NCBI GenBank assembly: GCA_028869135.1
Contig: JAGWTC010000011.1
Coordinates: 1-64,000, forward strand
Source of the DNA: Rhodocyclaceae bacterium
GTDB lineage: Bacteria; Pseudomonadota; Gammaproteobacteria; Burkholderiales; Rhodocyclaceae
DNA length: 64,000 bases
Reading direction: 5' to 3'
The notes beneath the pieces were generated by a model that worked only from the letters and a program-made list of their open reading frames with translations, ran no database searches and had not been told where the DNA came from. A program made the position numbers and the translations under genes. Shown here in pieces: positions 8,340 to 17,942 of the stretch. The stretch's first letter is position 1. Each line of letters opens with the position of its first letter.

Positions 8340-9824
8340 TTGGAACACGAGCTGATTGCGGCAGTCGATTTGGGATCCAACAGTTTTCGCCTGCAGGTCG
8401 GTCAGGTGCGTGGCAACCAGATCTACGAACTGGACGGCATTCGCGAGACGGTGCGCCTGGGCGCCGGCCTCGGCACCGACAAGCAGCTCGACGGCGCTTC
8501 GCAATTGCGCGCGCTGGCAGCCCTGTCCAAGTTCAGCGAGCGCCTGCGCGGTTTTCCACCGGAAGCGGTGCGCGCCGTGGCGACCAATACCCTGCGCGTG
8601 GCAAAAAACGGCGCGGCTTTTCTGGTGCAGGCCGAGGCCGCACTGGGCTTTCCCATCGAAGTCATTGCCGGCCGCGAGGAAGCGCGCCTGATCTATCTGG
8701 GCGTTGCGCATACGCTGCCGAATCCGCGCCAGCAGCAGATGATCGTCGATATCGGCGGCGGTTCCACCGAGTTCATCATCGGCAAGAATTTCAAGCCGCT
8801 GCAGCTGGAGTCGCTCTACATGGGCTGCGTCAGCTACAGCCTGCGCTATTTCCACAACGGCCAGATCGACAAGAAGTCCTTCCATGAAGCCGAGCTTGCG
8901 GCCGGCCAGGAGCTGCAGACCATCGTTCAGGCGTATCGGGAAACCGGATGGGAAACGGCCGTGGGCTCTTCCGGCACGGCGCGCGCGATCGCCGATCTGA
9001 TCGAGCTGAACGGTTTCGCCGAGCAGGGCATCACCCGCAAGGGGCTGGAACGCCTTGTCGATACGCTGGTTCGCGTCGGCAACGTCAATCATGCGCGTCT
9101 CAACGGCCTGCGCAGCGACCGCATGCCGGTACTGGCCGGCGGGCTGGCCATCATGTCGGCCGTGTTCAAGGCCTTCGATCTCGAACAGATGACGTTTTCC
9201 GAAGGCGCCCTGCGTCTGGGCGTGCTCTACGATCTGTTCGGGCGCAGCCACCACGACGATCTGCGCGAAGCCACGGTCAGGCATTTCATGCGCCGCTACG
9301 GCGTCGATGCCACACAGGCGAAGCGCGTCGAGGCGACGGCGCTGGCGCTGCTGCGGCAGATCATGCCGGCGGCCAACGATCCCGAAAACGACGACGCCCA
9401 GTTCCTGAGCTGGGCTGCGCGCCTGCACGAGATCGGCGTGTCGGTGGCGCATTCCAGCTATCACAAGCACAGCGCCTATGTCCTCGAAAACGCCGACATG
9501 CCGGGCTTTTCGAAGCGCGACCAGGCGCGGCTTGCGCGCGTGGTGCTCGGTCATCGCGGCAAGCTCGAACGGGTGCAGCCGCTGGCGCGCGATCCGGTCG
9601 AATGGTTGCTGATTTTCTGTCTGCGCACCGCCGTCGTGCTGCATCGCGCCCGCGACAATCAGCCCTTGCCGGCCATCGAGGCCGCCGCCACGCCCAAGAG
9701 CTATCAGCTCAACGTGCCGCCGGACTGGCTGATCGAGGTGCCTCTGACCGCCGCCGCGCTGGAGGAAGAGGCGCGCCAGTGGAACGGGCTCGGCGTGAAC
9801 CTCAAGATACGGGATAGCGAATGA
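8340..9824 (+). CDS. ppx: Exopolyphosphatase Ppx/GppA
   Basis: Exopolyphosphatase that releases orthophosphate from polyphosphate chain ends, opposing ppk. The ASKHA fold shows phosphate-binding motifs AAVDLGSNSFRL at the N-terminus and VDIGGGSTEF near residue 140, followed by the C-terminal HD-like domain. I place the start at the TTG codon 8340 (LEHELIAAVDLG): homologues begin about here, and GAGG lies ten bases upstream. The 57 codons further upstream to 8169 are arginine-rich and unlike the family. The last four bases overlap the start of the mlaE-like gene (ATGA), so ppx is probably the first gene of an operon with the lipid transporter. Confidence 0.92.
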   Translation: MEHELIAAVDLGSNSFRLQVGQVRGNQIYELDGIRETVRLGAGLGTDKQLDGASQLRALAALSKFSERLRGFPPEAVRAVATNTLRVAKNGAAFLVQAEAALGFPIEVIAGREEARLIYLGVAHTLPNPRQQQMIVDIGGGSTEFIIGKNFKPLQLESLYMGCVSYSLRYFHNGQIDKKSFHEAELAAGQELQTIVQAYRETGWETAVGSSGTARAIADLIELNGFAEQGITRKGLERLVDTLVRVGNVNHARLNGLRSDRMPVLAGGLAIMSAVFKAFDLEQMTFSEGALRLGVLYDLFGRSHHDDLREATVRHFMRRYGVDATQAKRVEATALALLRQIMPAANDPENDDAQFLSWAARLHEIGVSVAHSSYHKHSAYVLENADMPGFSKRDQARLARVVLGHRGKLERVQPLARDPVEWLLIFCLRTAVVLHRARDNQPLPAIEAAATPKSYQLNVPPDWLIEVPLTAAALEEEARQWNGLGVNLKIRDSE

Positions 9825-10960
9825 AGCCGGGCCGCCGTTTTGTCCGTCGTGCAGGCATCGCCAGCACCGAGCAGAACGGCGGCGCGGTCGCGACGCTGAG
9901 CGGCACCTGGACGCTGGCCGTGGTCGGCCGCGAGATCGACGCGCTGAACGCCGAACTGGCCGCGCTGGCGAAACGCGCCGGCACGAGCTGGGATTGCACC
10001 GGGATCGAGGCCTTCGACAGCGCCGGCGCGCTGCTGTTATGGCGCACCTGGGGGCGGCGACTGCCCGGGGCCATTTCGCTGCGGCCCGAACATCGGCGCA
10101 TATTCGAGCGTCTGGCTGCGGCCGACCAGTGCCCCGCGCCGGCCGGCGAGCCACGCCTCAGCTATGCCTGGATACGCAAGCTGGGCGACGGCGCATTCAA
10201 GCTGCAGGCGCATCTGGTCGACTTTGTGGCGCTGACGGGGCAGGTCGCGCTGAATCTGGTTTACCTCTGCCGCCATCCGGCCGAACTGCCGCGCCGCGAG
10301 ATCAGCGCCAATCTGTTCAAGGCCGGTGTGCGCGCCATGCCGGTCACGGCGCTGGTCGGCTGGCTGATCGGCGTTGTGCTGTCCTATCTGTCCTCGTTGC
10401 AGTTGCGGCAGTTCGGGGCCGACGTGTTCATCATCAATATTCTCGGACTGGGCATCATTCGCGAACTCGGCCCTCTGCTGGTCGCCATCCTCATTGCCGG
10501 CCGCACCGGCTCGGCCATGACGGCGCAACTCGGCGTGATGCGCGTCACCGAAGAGATCGATGCGCTCAACGTCATGGGCGTGCAGCGCTCCCTGCGCCTC
10601 ATCTTTCCCAAGGTTGCCGCGCTGGCGGTGGTCATGCCGCTGCTGGTGGTGTGGACCACCGCCGCCGCACTGCTCGGCGGCATGCTGGCGGCGCAGATAC
10701 AGCTCGACATTTCGGCGCCCTTCTTCTTTCAGACCCTGCCCAAGGCGGTGCCTATCGGCAATGTCTGGATCGCCTTGTCCAAGGGGCTCGTCTTCGGTAT
10801 TGCCGTGGCGCTGGTAGCCTGCCATTTCGGAATGCGCGTGAAGCCCAATACCGAAAGCCTGTCGGCCAACACGACCTCCTCGGTAGTTACCGCGATCACC
10901 GTGGTCATCCTGCTCGATGCCGTGTTCGCGATCGTGACGCGCAATGTGGGGCTGGCATGA
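9821..10960 (+). CDS. STAS-MlaE fusion, ABC lipid transporter permease
   Basis: A 379-residue permease of the MlaE family, the inner-membrane subunit of MCE-type phospholipid transporters. Residues about 20-115 form a STAS-like domain (MlaB role) fused ahead of the permease, and residues about 150-379 carry the five to six membrane spans with the conserved GIIRELGPLLVAILIAGRTG segment and the cytoplasmic EEIDAL coupling region. MlaB is normally a separate protein; the fusion is common in related permeases. It starts at ATG 9821, overlapping ppx by four bases, and overlaps the ATPase gene downstream the same way. Lipid substrate and direction are not determined by the sequence. Confidence 0.9.
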   Translation: MKPGRRFVRRAGIASTEQNGGAVATLSGTWTLAVVGREIDALNAELAALAKRAGTSWDCTGIEAFDSAGALLLWRTWGRRLPGAISLRPEHRRIFERLAAADQCPAPAGEPRLSYAWIRKLGDGAFKLQAHLVDFVALTGQVALNLVYLCRHPAELPRREISANLFKAGVRAMPVTALVGWLIGVVLSYLSSLQLRQFGADVFIINILGLGIIRELGPLLVAILIAGRTGSAMTAQLGVMRVTEEIDALNVMGVQRSLRLIFPKVAALAVVMPLLVVWTTAAALLGGMLAAQIQLDISAPFFFQTLPKAVPIGNVWIALSKGLVFGIAVALVACHFGMRVKPNTESLSANTTSSVVTAITVVILLDAVFAIVTRNVGLA

Positions 10961-11769
10961 GAGACGAGAGCCTGCATCCCTGCAACGACCAGGTGCCGAT
11001 AATCTCGGTGCGCAATCTGGGCACGCGTTTCGGGCGCAACTGGGTGCTGCGCAATCTCGACCTGGAAATCGAGCGCGGCGAAATGGTTGCGCTGGTCGGC
11101 GGCTCGGGCAGCGGCAAGACGACGCTGCTGCGGCAGATCGACGGACTGCTGATCCCCACCGAAGGCGAGGTTCGCATCTTCGGCGAGTCTCTGTTCGGCG
11201 GCGGCATCCTGCGCGAGCGGGCGATACGGCGCCGTTTCGGCGTGCTGTTCCAGCAGGGGGCGCTGTTTTCCGCGCTGAATGTCTATGACAATGTGGCCTT
11301 TCCCTTGCGCGAGCTCAAGCTGCTCGACGAAGGCATGATTCATGATCTCGTCATGCTCAAGCTGGCCATGGTCGAACTGTTGCCGCAGCACGCCGCGCTG
11401 ATGCCGGCCGAGCTGTCCGGCGGCATGATCAAGCGCGTTTCACTGGCGCGAGCGCTGGCATTGGAGCCCGAACTTCTGCTGCTGGACGAGCCTACGGCCG
11501 GGCTGGACCCGGACCGCTCCGACAGCTTCGTGCGCCTGATCTGCGGCCTCGGCGCCGAGCTCGGCCTGACCGTGGTATTCGTGACGCACGACCTGGACAC
11601 GCTGGCCGCGCTGGCGACCAAGGTCGCGGTGCTGGCCGAGCAGCGCATACTCGCCTACGGTGCCTTGCGGGAAGTCATGCAGATGGACCATCCTTTCATT
11701 CATAATTTCTTTCATTCGGAACGCGCTGCCCGTGCGCTGAACGCCGCGGCGCTGACAACGAAGGCATAG
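10957..11769 (+). CDS. MlaF-like ABC transporter ATPase
   Basis: A 270-residue ABC ATPase that energises the MlaE permease. Walker A GGSGSGKT lies near residue 48, the signature is the MlaF-type LSGGMIKRVSLARAL, and Walker B is LLLLDEPTAGLDP, followed by a switch histidine in FVTHDL. The start at 10957 overlaps the permease stop (ATGA), with the preceding in-frame sequence being antisense-like shadow. It is followed two bases later by the MCE protein. Together the three genes form the core of a MlaFEDB-type complex. Confidence 0.93.
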   Translation: MRDESLHPCNDQVPIISVRNLGTRFGRNWVLRNLDLEIERGEMVALVGGSGSGKTTLLRQIDGLLIPTEGEVRIFGESLFGGGILRERAIRRRFGVLFQQGALFSALNVYDNVAFPLRELKLLDEGMIHDLVMLKLAMVELLPQHAALMPAELSGGMIKRVSLARALALEPELLLLDEPTAGLDPDRSDSFVRLICGLGAELGLTVVFVTHDLDTLAALATKVAVLAEQRILAYGALREVMQMDHPFIHNFFHSERAARALNAAALTTKA

Positions 11770-11771
11770 CC

Positions 11772-12704
11772 ATGGAAAATCGAGCACATGCGCTGGCGGC
11801 GGGCTTGTTTGTCCTGATGCTGGGACTGGCGACCGCAGTCGCGATCTGGTGGTTCCGGCAGGACAGGGACGAGAAGGCGTATTACCTGCTGGAAACGCAG
11901 AAGAGCGTCGGCGGCCTGAACGTCGAGGCGGCCGTGCGGTATCGCGGCATACGCGCCGGCAAGGTCGTCTCGATCGGCGTGGACCCGAAGGACCCGCGTC
12001 TGATCATCGTGCGCATCAGCCTCGACGACAACTACACGCTGACGCGTGGCACCACGGCCAGTCTGGCGTCGCAAGGCATTACCGGCCTCACCTTCATCGC
12101 CCTCGAAGACGATGGTTCGGACATGACGCCGCTGACGGCACCTGAGGGCGAACTGCCGCGCCTGGCTCTGCACCGGACCAAGTTCGAGGCGCTGACCGAG
12201 AGCGCCGGCGAGGTCGTGGCGCAAGTCGAACAACTGCTGGACAAGCTGAACAGCGTGCTCAACGACAAGAACATCGCCAATCTCAACCGCAGTATCGAGA
12301 ATCTCGCCAAGGCGTCAGATGGTCTGGGCGAGCTGCCTGCAGTCATGGCTGGCCTGCGTCAGGCCCTGTCGCCGGAAAACATGAAACGCCTCAGCAAGAC
12401 GCTCGACAACCTCGAAGCCACCAGCGAGGAGGCGCGTCCGCTGGCGAAGGAGGCGCGCGTGCTGATCGGCAATCTCAACAATCTGTCCGGCCGTGCCGAG
12501 ACGCTGCTCGGCAGCGGCGAGTCGGCTCATGCGACATTGCCGCGCGCCAACGTGCTGATGAAGGAGCTGACCGACACTACGCGGCAGTTGTCGCGCCTGC
12601 TCGAAAGTCTGGACGACAATCCGCAGTCGCTGATTTTCGGCCGCCCGCCGGCCAGACCCGGACCCGGCGAACGCGGTTTCGGTAACGCCCAGCCCCAGCC
12701 GTGA
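11772..12704 (+). CDS. MlaD-like MCE domain protein
   Basis: A 310-residue periplasmic substrate-binding subunit of the MCE (mammalian cell entry) family. One N-terminal membrane span (about 8-28) anchors it, the MCE domain (about 35-120) contains the typical VGGLNVEAAVRYRGIRAG run, and the rest is a long predicted alpha-helical/coiled-coil region. MCE rings bind lipids and pass them between membranes. It is longer than E. coli MlaD (183 residues), nearer to the long-helix MCE proteins that may span the periplasm. The stop overlaps the region of the next gene, keeping the operon tight. Confidence 0.9.
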   Translation: MENRAHALAAGLFVLMLGLATAVAIWWFRQDRDEKAYYLLETQKSVGGLNVEAAVRYRGIRAGKVVSIGVDPKDPRLIIVRISLDDNYTLTRGTTASLASQGITGLTFIALEDDGSDMTPLTAPEGELPRLALHRTKFEALTESAGEVVAQVEQLLDKLNSVLNDKNIANLNRSIENLAKASDGLGELPAVMAGLRQALSPENMKRLSKTLDNLEATSEEARPLAKEARVLIGNLNNLSGRAETLLGSGESAHATLPRANVLMKELTDTTRQLSRLLESLDDNPQSLIFGRPPARPGPGERGFGNAQPQP

Positions 12705-12718
12705 GGATGCCACCGATC

Positions 12719-13297
12719 ATGACTCTGTTTCTGTCCCGTCTTGTTCCCGCATTGTTGTGCGCGCTGCTGGCTGCATGTTCGCTGGCGCCCCCGGCCCGGG
12801 AGAACAGCACCGTCTATTACGATCTGTCCGCCGCCAATGCTGAATCCGGCGGCGCCTTGCGCAGCCTCGACGTGGTGCCCAGTTCCTGGCTGGCCGGTAC
12901 CGCCATGCATTACCGGCTGGCTTATGCCGACGCCAACCGGCGCGAACACTATGCCGGCAGCCGCTGGAGCGGGCAGCCGGCCGAGCTCCTGAGCATGCAC
13001 CTGCAGCGCAGCCTGATGTCGGGCAGCAATGGCCCCGGTGCGGGGTGCCGGCTGCGCCTCGATCTGGACGACTTCACCCAGGTCTTCGATTCGGCGCAGA
13101 GCAGCCGCATGCTGCTCGAAGGCCGCGCCACCCTGTACGGCACGCAGCAGATCGTGCTCGCCCGTCGCATCGTCAGCCTGTCGCAACCGGCCGGCGCCGA
13201 TGCTGCCGGCGGCGTGGCCGCCAGCGGCCCGCTGACGGCGGCACTGATCCGCGAACTGCGCGAATGGATCGCACAGGAGTGCCGCAAGCCGGGCTGA
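12719..13297 (+). CDS. ABC-type transport auxiliary lipoprotein (PqiC/YmbA-like)
   Basis: A lipoprotein of about 192 residues. The signal peptide ends in the lipobox LLAACS, and the mature part resembles ABC_trans_aux proteins such as PqiC, outer-membrane lipoproteins partnered with MCE systems. I chose ATG 12719, which has GAGG twelve bases upstream; GTG 12701 (overlapping the mlaD stop) and ATG 12707 are possible starts. It closes the ppx-mlaEFD operon and probably anchors the transporter to the outer membrane. The function is inferred from family and context. Confidence 0.8.
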   Translation: MTLFLSRLVPALLCALLAACSLAPPARENSTVYYDLSAANAESGGALRSLDVVPSSWLAGTAMHYRLAYADANRREHYAGSRWSGQPAELLSMHLQRSLMSGSNGPGAGCRLRLDLDDFTQVFDSAQSSRMLLEGRATLYGTQQIVLARRIVSLSQPAGADAAGGVAASGPLTAALIRELREWIAQECRKPG

Positions 13298-13374
13298 ACA
13301 CCTCAACGCTGGGAGAGGGAGTGAGTTTTCTCCGAACGGGGGATACAGCGCAAGCCGAGGTGGGCACCCCAAAG

Positions 13375-13472
13375 CCCCTCTCACCTCGTGGGAGAGGGGG
13401 GGAGGAGAGGGCGCCTTTCTCTGAATGATGAAAGCCGGCTCTCCCCAAGCCGCTCTTCCCTCAAAGGGAGAG
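13375..13472. repeat. Two palindromic GGGAGAGG intergenic repeats
   Basis: The 385-base gap after the mla operon (13298-13682) holds no convincing gene. It has a stem-loop at 13375-13399 (CCCCTCTC / GAGAGGGG, 9-base loop) and another at 13453-13472 (CTCTTCCCT / AGGGAGAG). The first may end the mla transcript, but no T-run follows. They look like members of a dispersed CCCTCTCCC-type repeat family. The remaining sequence down to 13682 is unremarkable and ends in an AGGAGG-like ribosome site before the acyl-CoA dehydrogenase gene. Confidence 0.5.
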
Positions 13473-13682
13473 GGATTTGCTTTTGCTGAGTCAGACGTTC
13501 TCCGAAAGACACTCTCGCTGCACGCGACACACTGGCGCCTTCGCTCCTGTCCCGAAAAACAGAATCGCTTGCAAGTGATTTATGCAAACGGTATTGTTCT
13601 TCCGGTCGTATTTCAGTTCTGTTGCATGTCGTCTTCCTGATTCTTTTTAGCCAGCGATAACAGCGCCAGCCGAAGGAGGCTC

Positions 13683-15488
13683 ATGTCCAGTTACACCGCG
13701 CCCTTGCGCGATATGCGATTTGTCCTGAAGGAATTGGCGGGCCTTGAACAGGTGGCCCGCTTGCCGGATTACGCCGATGTCAGCGCCGAAGTCGTCGATG
13801 CGGTGCTTGAAGAGGCCGCGAAGTTTGCCACGCAGGTGCTGGCGCCGCTGAATGCCAGCGGCGATCGTGCCGGCGCGCGCTGGGACAGGCAGGGCGTCAG
13901 CATGCCGCCGGGTTTTCGCGAGGCTTATCAGGCGTTTGTCGATAACGGCTGGGCCAGCCTGGCGGGCAATCCGGACTATGGCGGCCAGGGGCTGCCGGCG
14001 CTTGTAGCTGCGGCCGTGCAGGAGATGTGGAAGTCGTCCAATCTCTCCTTCTCGCTGTGCCCGATGCTGACCATCGGCGCGGCCGAAACGCTGGAGCTGG
14101 TGGCGAGCCCTGAGCAGAAGGCGCGCTTCCTGCCGCCGCTGATCAGCGGCGAGTGGACCGGCACCATGAATCTGACCGAGCCGCAGGCCGGCTCCGACCT
14201 GGCTGCCATTCGCACGCGCGCCGAACCGCAGGCCGACGGAAGCTACCGCATCTTCGGACAGAAGATCTTCATCACCTACGGCGAGCACGACATGGCGGCC
14301 AATACGCTGCACCTTGTGCTGGCTCGCATCCCCGGGGCGCCGGAGGGCGTCCGCGGCATTTCGATGTTCCTCGTGCCCAAGCTCCTGGTTGGCGCCGACG
14401 GACAGCCGGGCGAGCGCAACGACGTGCTCTGCGCCTCCATCGAGAACAAGCTCGGCATCCATGCCAGCCCCACCTGCGTGATGGTGTACGGCGAGTCGGG
14501 CCGGGGCGCGGAAGGCTATCTGCTCGGGGAGGTGAACCAAGGCCTGGGCACCATGTTCGTGATGATGAACGCGGCGCGCTTTGCCGTCGGCCTTGAAGGC
14601 CTGGCCTTGTCCGAGCTCGCCTACCAGCAGGCCGTCGCTTACGCGAGGACGCGGGTGCAGGGCAGGGCGGTGGAGGGTTCCGCCGCTGCGGTCCCCATAC
14701 TTCACCATCCCGATGTGCGGCGCATGCTCATGATGATGCGCAGCCAGACCGAAGCCATGCGTGCGCTGGCCTACACGGTGGCGGCGGCGCAGGATGCGGC
14801 GACGCATGAGACCGATCCGGCCGAGCGTGAACGCAGCGCCGCCTTTGTCGATCTGCTCACGCCGGTGATCAAGGGCTGGTGCACCGAGACCGCCAACGAG
14901 ATCGCCTATCTCTGCATGCAGGTGTACGGCGGTGCCGGCTACATCGAGGAGGCCGGCATCGCGCAGTTGCTGCGCGATGCGCGCATCACCACCATCTACG
15001 AAGGCACGACCGGCATACAGGCGAACGATCTGGTCGGCCGCAAGGTCGCGCGCGACGGCGGCGCCGCGCTGCTCGGCCTCATGCATGTCATGCAGCAGAC
15101 CTGCGTGACGCTGGAGGAGCACGGCAGCGAATCGCTGGCCCACATCGCCAAGCCGCTGTCGCGCGCCATCGACGCGCTGGCGCAGGCGGCCGAGTACATC
15201 GTCAATCATCACGGCAGCGACATTCGCAGCGTCATGGTCGGCGCTGTGCCGTTCCTGCGCCTGTTCGGCATCGTCGCCGGCGGCTGGATGATGGCGCGCG
15301 CCGCACTCGCCGCCCAGCATCACATCGATGCGGGAACGCCGTTTGAAGGCGATGATGGCTTCTGCCCGGCCAAGATCGTGTCGGCGCGTTTCTATGCCGA
15401 CCACATTCTGTCCACGGCCATGGGTCTGGCACGCACCGTCGTCAATGGCGGCGCGAGCGCGCTCGATCTCGACGAGCGCCGCTTTTAG
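13683..15488 (+). CDS. Acyl-CoA dehydrogenase (long, about 600-residue family)
   Basis: A 601-residue FAD enzyme that oxidises an acyl-CoA to the 2,3-enoyl-CoA, passing electrons to electron-transfer flavoprotein. It has an N-terminal extension, the FAD/substrate segment LTEPQAGSDLAA, and the catalytic glutamate region YEGTTGIQANDLVGRK. The roughly 600-residue length and C-terminal extra domain place it with the group that includes DmdC (3-methylmercaptopropionyl-CoA dehydrogenase) and FadE-like enzymes rather than the 380-residue short-chain type. GGAGG lies just upstream of ATG 13683. The exact substrate is not readable; annotation as DmdC would be an over-call. Confidence 0.9.
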   Translation: MSSYTAPLRDMRFVLKELAGLEQVARLPDYADVSAEVVDAVLEEAAKFATQVLAPLNASGDRAGARWDRQGVSMPPGFREAYQAFVDNGWASLAGNPDYGGQGLPALVAAAVQEMWKSSNLSFSLCPMLTIGAAETLELVASPEQKARFLPPLISGEWTGTMNLTEPQAGSDLAAIRTRAEPQADGSYRIFGQKIFITYGEHDMAANTLHLVLARIPGAPEGVRGISMFLVPKLLVGADGQPGERNDVLCASIENKLGIHASPTCVMVYGESGRGAEGYLLGEVNQGLGTMFVMMNAARFAVGLEGLALSELAYQQAVAYARTRVQGRAVEGSAAAVPILHHPDVRRMLMMMRSQTEAMRALAYTVAAAQDAATHETDPAERERSAAFVDLLTPVIKGWCTETANEIAYLCMQVYGGAGYIEEAGIAQLLRDARITTIYEGTTGIQANDLVGRKVARDGGAALLGLMHVMQQTCVTLEEHGSESLAHIAKPLSRAIDALAQAAEYIVNHHGSDIRSVMVGAVPFLRLFGIVAGGWMMARAALAAQHHIDAGTPFEGDDGFCPAKIVSARFYADHILSTAMGLARTVVNGGASALDLDERRF

Positions 15489-15554
15489 CCTGCGTCATAT
15501 TGCCGTGATGTCGCGCATGTTGTAATCGCTACATCCCGGTTTCGGAGCATCGCC

Positions 15555-17921
15555 ATGAAGTACGCAAGTCTTGAGCAAATTCACGCCCTGTGGCGTGCCA
15601 GCAATTATCTCGGGGCGGCGATGATCTACCTGCGCGACAATCCGCTGCTGCGCGAACCGCTGCGCGTCGAACACATCAAGCAGCGTTTGCTCGGCCATTG
15701 GGGCTCCAGCCCCGGCTTGTCGTTCTGCTACCTGCACCTGTCGCGCCTGATCAAGGAACGCGGGCTCGACGCCATCTTTATCGCCGGCCCCGGTCACGGC
15801 GCCCCGGGCGTGCTCGGCCCGGTCTGGTTGGAGGGCACTTATGGCGAGATTTATCCCGACAAGGCGGTAGACCGGGCCGGCATCGAAGGTCTGCGCCGTT
15901 TTCTGCGCGATTTCTCCTTTCCCGGCGGTATCGGCAGCCATTGCACGCCGGAATTGCCGGGCTCCATTCATGAAGGCGGCGAGCTCGGCTACAGCCTGTC
16001 GCATGCCTTTGGCGCTGCCTACGACAACCCCGATCTGATCGTCGCCGCCGTGGTCGGCGACGGCGAGGCCGAGACCGGCCCGCTGGCGACGAGCTGGCAT
16101 GGCAACAAATACCTCAACCCCGCACGCGATGGTGCGGTGCTGCCCATTCTTCATCTCAACGGCTACAAGATCAATAATCCGACGCTGCTGGCGCGCATCA
16201 GCCATGAGGAGCTCCAGTCCTTGTTCGAAGGCTATGGATGGACGCCCTATTTCGTTGAAGGGCATGAACCGATGGAGATGCATGCCCGCATGGCGGAGGT
16301 CATGGGCGAATGTCTCGACGAAATCCGTTCGATACAGCAGCGCGCTCGTACGGGCGACGAGCGCGTGCAGCGGCCGCGGTGGCCCATGATCGTGCTGCGT
16401 TCGCCCAAAGGCTGGACCGGCCCGGCCGAGGTTGACGGTCACAAGGTCGAGGGTTTCTGGCGCGCCCATCAGGTGCCGCTGAACAGCGTGCGCGAAAACT
16501 CCGAACATCTGGCCCAGCTCGAAGCCTGGCTGAAGAGCTACCGTCCCGACGAGCTGTTTTCCGCCGATGGGGCCTTGTGCGCGGAACTACGCGATCTGCT
16601 GCCCGACGGCGCGCGCCGCATGAGCGCAAATGCCTACGTCAATTCCGGCATCGTGCGGCCGCTGGCCTTGCCCGATCCGCGCGCGCAGGCCGTCGCCGTG
16701 GCGAGCCCCGCCGGCATGCGTGTCGGCAATACCCGACCCCTCGGGCGCTATCTGGCCGAAGTCATGCGCGCCAACCCCGACAACTTTCGCGTCTTCGGGC
16801 CTGATGAAACTTCGTCGAACAAGCTGGACGATATTTTCGCGGTCACCGGCAAGGCCTGGATGGCCGAGATCTATTCCGAGGATGCCGATGGCACGCATCT
16901 GGCACGCGACGGCAAGGTCATGGAAATGCTCTCCGAGCATACGCTGGAGGGCTGGCTCGAGGGCTATCTGCTGACTGGCCGGCACGGCTTTCTTTCAACC
17001 TACGAGTCGTTCGCCCATGTCATCGACTCGATGTACAACCAGCATGCCAAGTGGCTGACCATCTGCAACGAGGTGCCTTGGCGCAAGCCGATCGCATCGC
17101 TGAATCTGCTCATCACGTCAACAGTCTGGCGTCAGGACCACAACGGTTTCACGCATCAGGATCCGGGCTTCCTCGACGTGGCGATCAACAAGGACCCCGA
17201 GGTCACGCGCATCTATCTGCCGCCCGACGCCAACTGCCTGCTGGTCACGGGCGCGCACTGCCTGCGCTCGAAGCAGCACATCAATGTCATCGTCGCCGAC
17301 AAGCAGGAACATCTGCAGTACCTGGACTACGATGCGGCCGTCGCTCACTGCCGGGCCGGTGCGGGTGTCTGGGACTGGGCCGGCAACGAGGACGGCGGCG
17401 AGCCGGATGCCGTGGTCGCCTGTGCGGGCGACGTGCCGACGCAGGAAGCCCTGGCGGCGGTGGAGATGTTGCGAAAACGGATTCCTGCGCTGCGTCTGCG
17501 CTTCGTCAATGTCATGAACCTGTTCGCCCTCACGCCGAAGTCTGAGCACCCGCAAGGCTGGAGCGACGAGGATTTCGATCGCCTGTTTACGCGCGACAAG
17601 CCGGTGATTTTCAATTTCCACGGCTATCCCTACCTGATACACCGTCTGGCCTACCGTCGCACCAATCATTCAAACATTCATGTGCGCGGCTACATGGAGA
17701 AGGGCAGCATAGACACGCCGCTGGCGCTGGCGATACGCAATCGCATCGACCGCTTCGGCATCGCCATGGACGTGATCAGGCATGTGCCGGGCCTCGCTGA
17801 CGCACATGCGGATGTATTGGCCGCGCTCAGGATCGAACAGCAGGCTTGCTGGGACTACGCGGTCGAGTATGGCGTCGACAAGCCGGAGATCAGCGCGTGG
17901 CAATGGGTCCCGCAGACGTGA
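15555..17921 (+). CDS. xfp: Phosphoketolase (xylulose-5-P/fructose-6-P)
   Basis: A 788-residue thiamine-diphosphate enzyme that splits xylulose-5-phosphate (and often fructose-6-phosphate) with phosphate into acetyl-phosphate and a triose or tetrose phosphate. The signature GDGEAETGPLATSWHGNKYL and the downstream GYKINNPT TPP-binding segment are both present, and the length matches the family (about 790). It sits alone, 66 bases after the acyl-CoA dehydrogenase, with its own short upstream region. Acetate kinase or phosphotransacetylase is not visible nearby, so the use of acetyl-phosphate in this organism is not shown. Confidence 0.95.
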   Translation: MKYASLEQIHALWRASNYLGAAMIYLRDNPLLREPLRVEHIKQRLLGHWGSSPGLSFCYLHLSRLIKERGLDAIFIAGPGHGAPGVLGPVWLEGTYGEIYPDKAVDRAGIEGLRRFLRDFSFPGGIGSHCTPELPGSIHEGGELGYSLSHAFGAAYDNPDLIVAAVVGDGEAETGPLATSWHGNKYLNPARDGAVLPILHLNGYKINNPTLLARISHEELQSLFEGYGWTPYFVEGHEPMEMHARMAEVMGECLDEIRSIQQRARTGDERVQRPRWPMIVLRSPKGWTGPAEVDGHKVEGFWRAHQVPLNSVRENSEHLAQLEAWLKSYRPDELFSADGALCAELRDLLPDGARRMSANAYVNSGIVRPLALPDPRAQAVAVASPAGMRVGNTRPLGRYLAEVMRANPDNFRVFGPDETSSNKLDDIFAVTGKAWMAEIYSEDADGTHLARDGKVMEMLSEHTLEGWLEGYLLTGRHGFLSTYESFAHVIDSMYNQHAKWLTICNEVPWRKPIASLNLLITSTVWRQDHNGFTHQDPGFLDVAINKDPEVTRIYLPPDANCLLVTGAHCLRSKQHINVIVADKQEHLQYLDYDAAVAHCRAGAGVWDWAGNEDGGEPDAVVACAGDVPTQEALAAVEMLRKRIPALRLRFVNVMNLFALTPKSEHPQGWSDEDFDRLFTRDKPVIFNFHGYPYLIHRLAYRRTNHSNIHVRGYMEKGSIDTPLALAIRNRIDRFGIAMDVIRHVPGLADAHADVLAALRIEQQACWDYAVEYGVDKPEISAWQWVPQT

Positions 17922-17942
17922 CCCGTTTCACTGCAGGCCGTT

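Noticed and set aside
13647-15404. Long minus-strand frame across the acyl-CoA dehydrogenase gene
   Set aside because: Antisense shadow of a clear gene; the protein has no recognisable domain.
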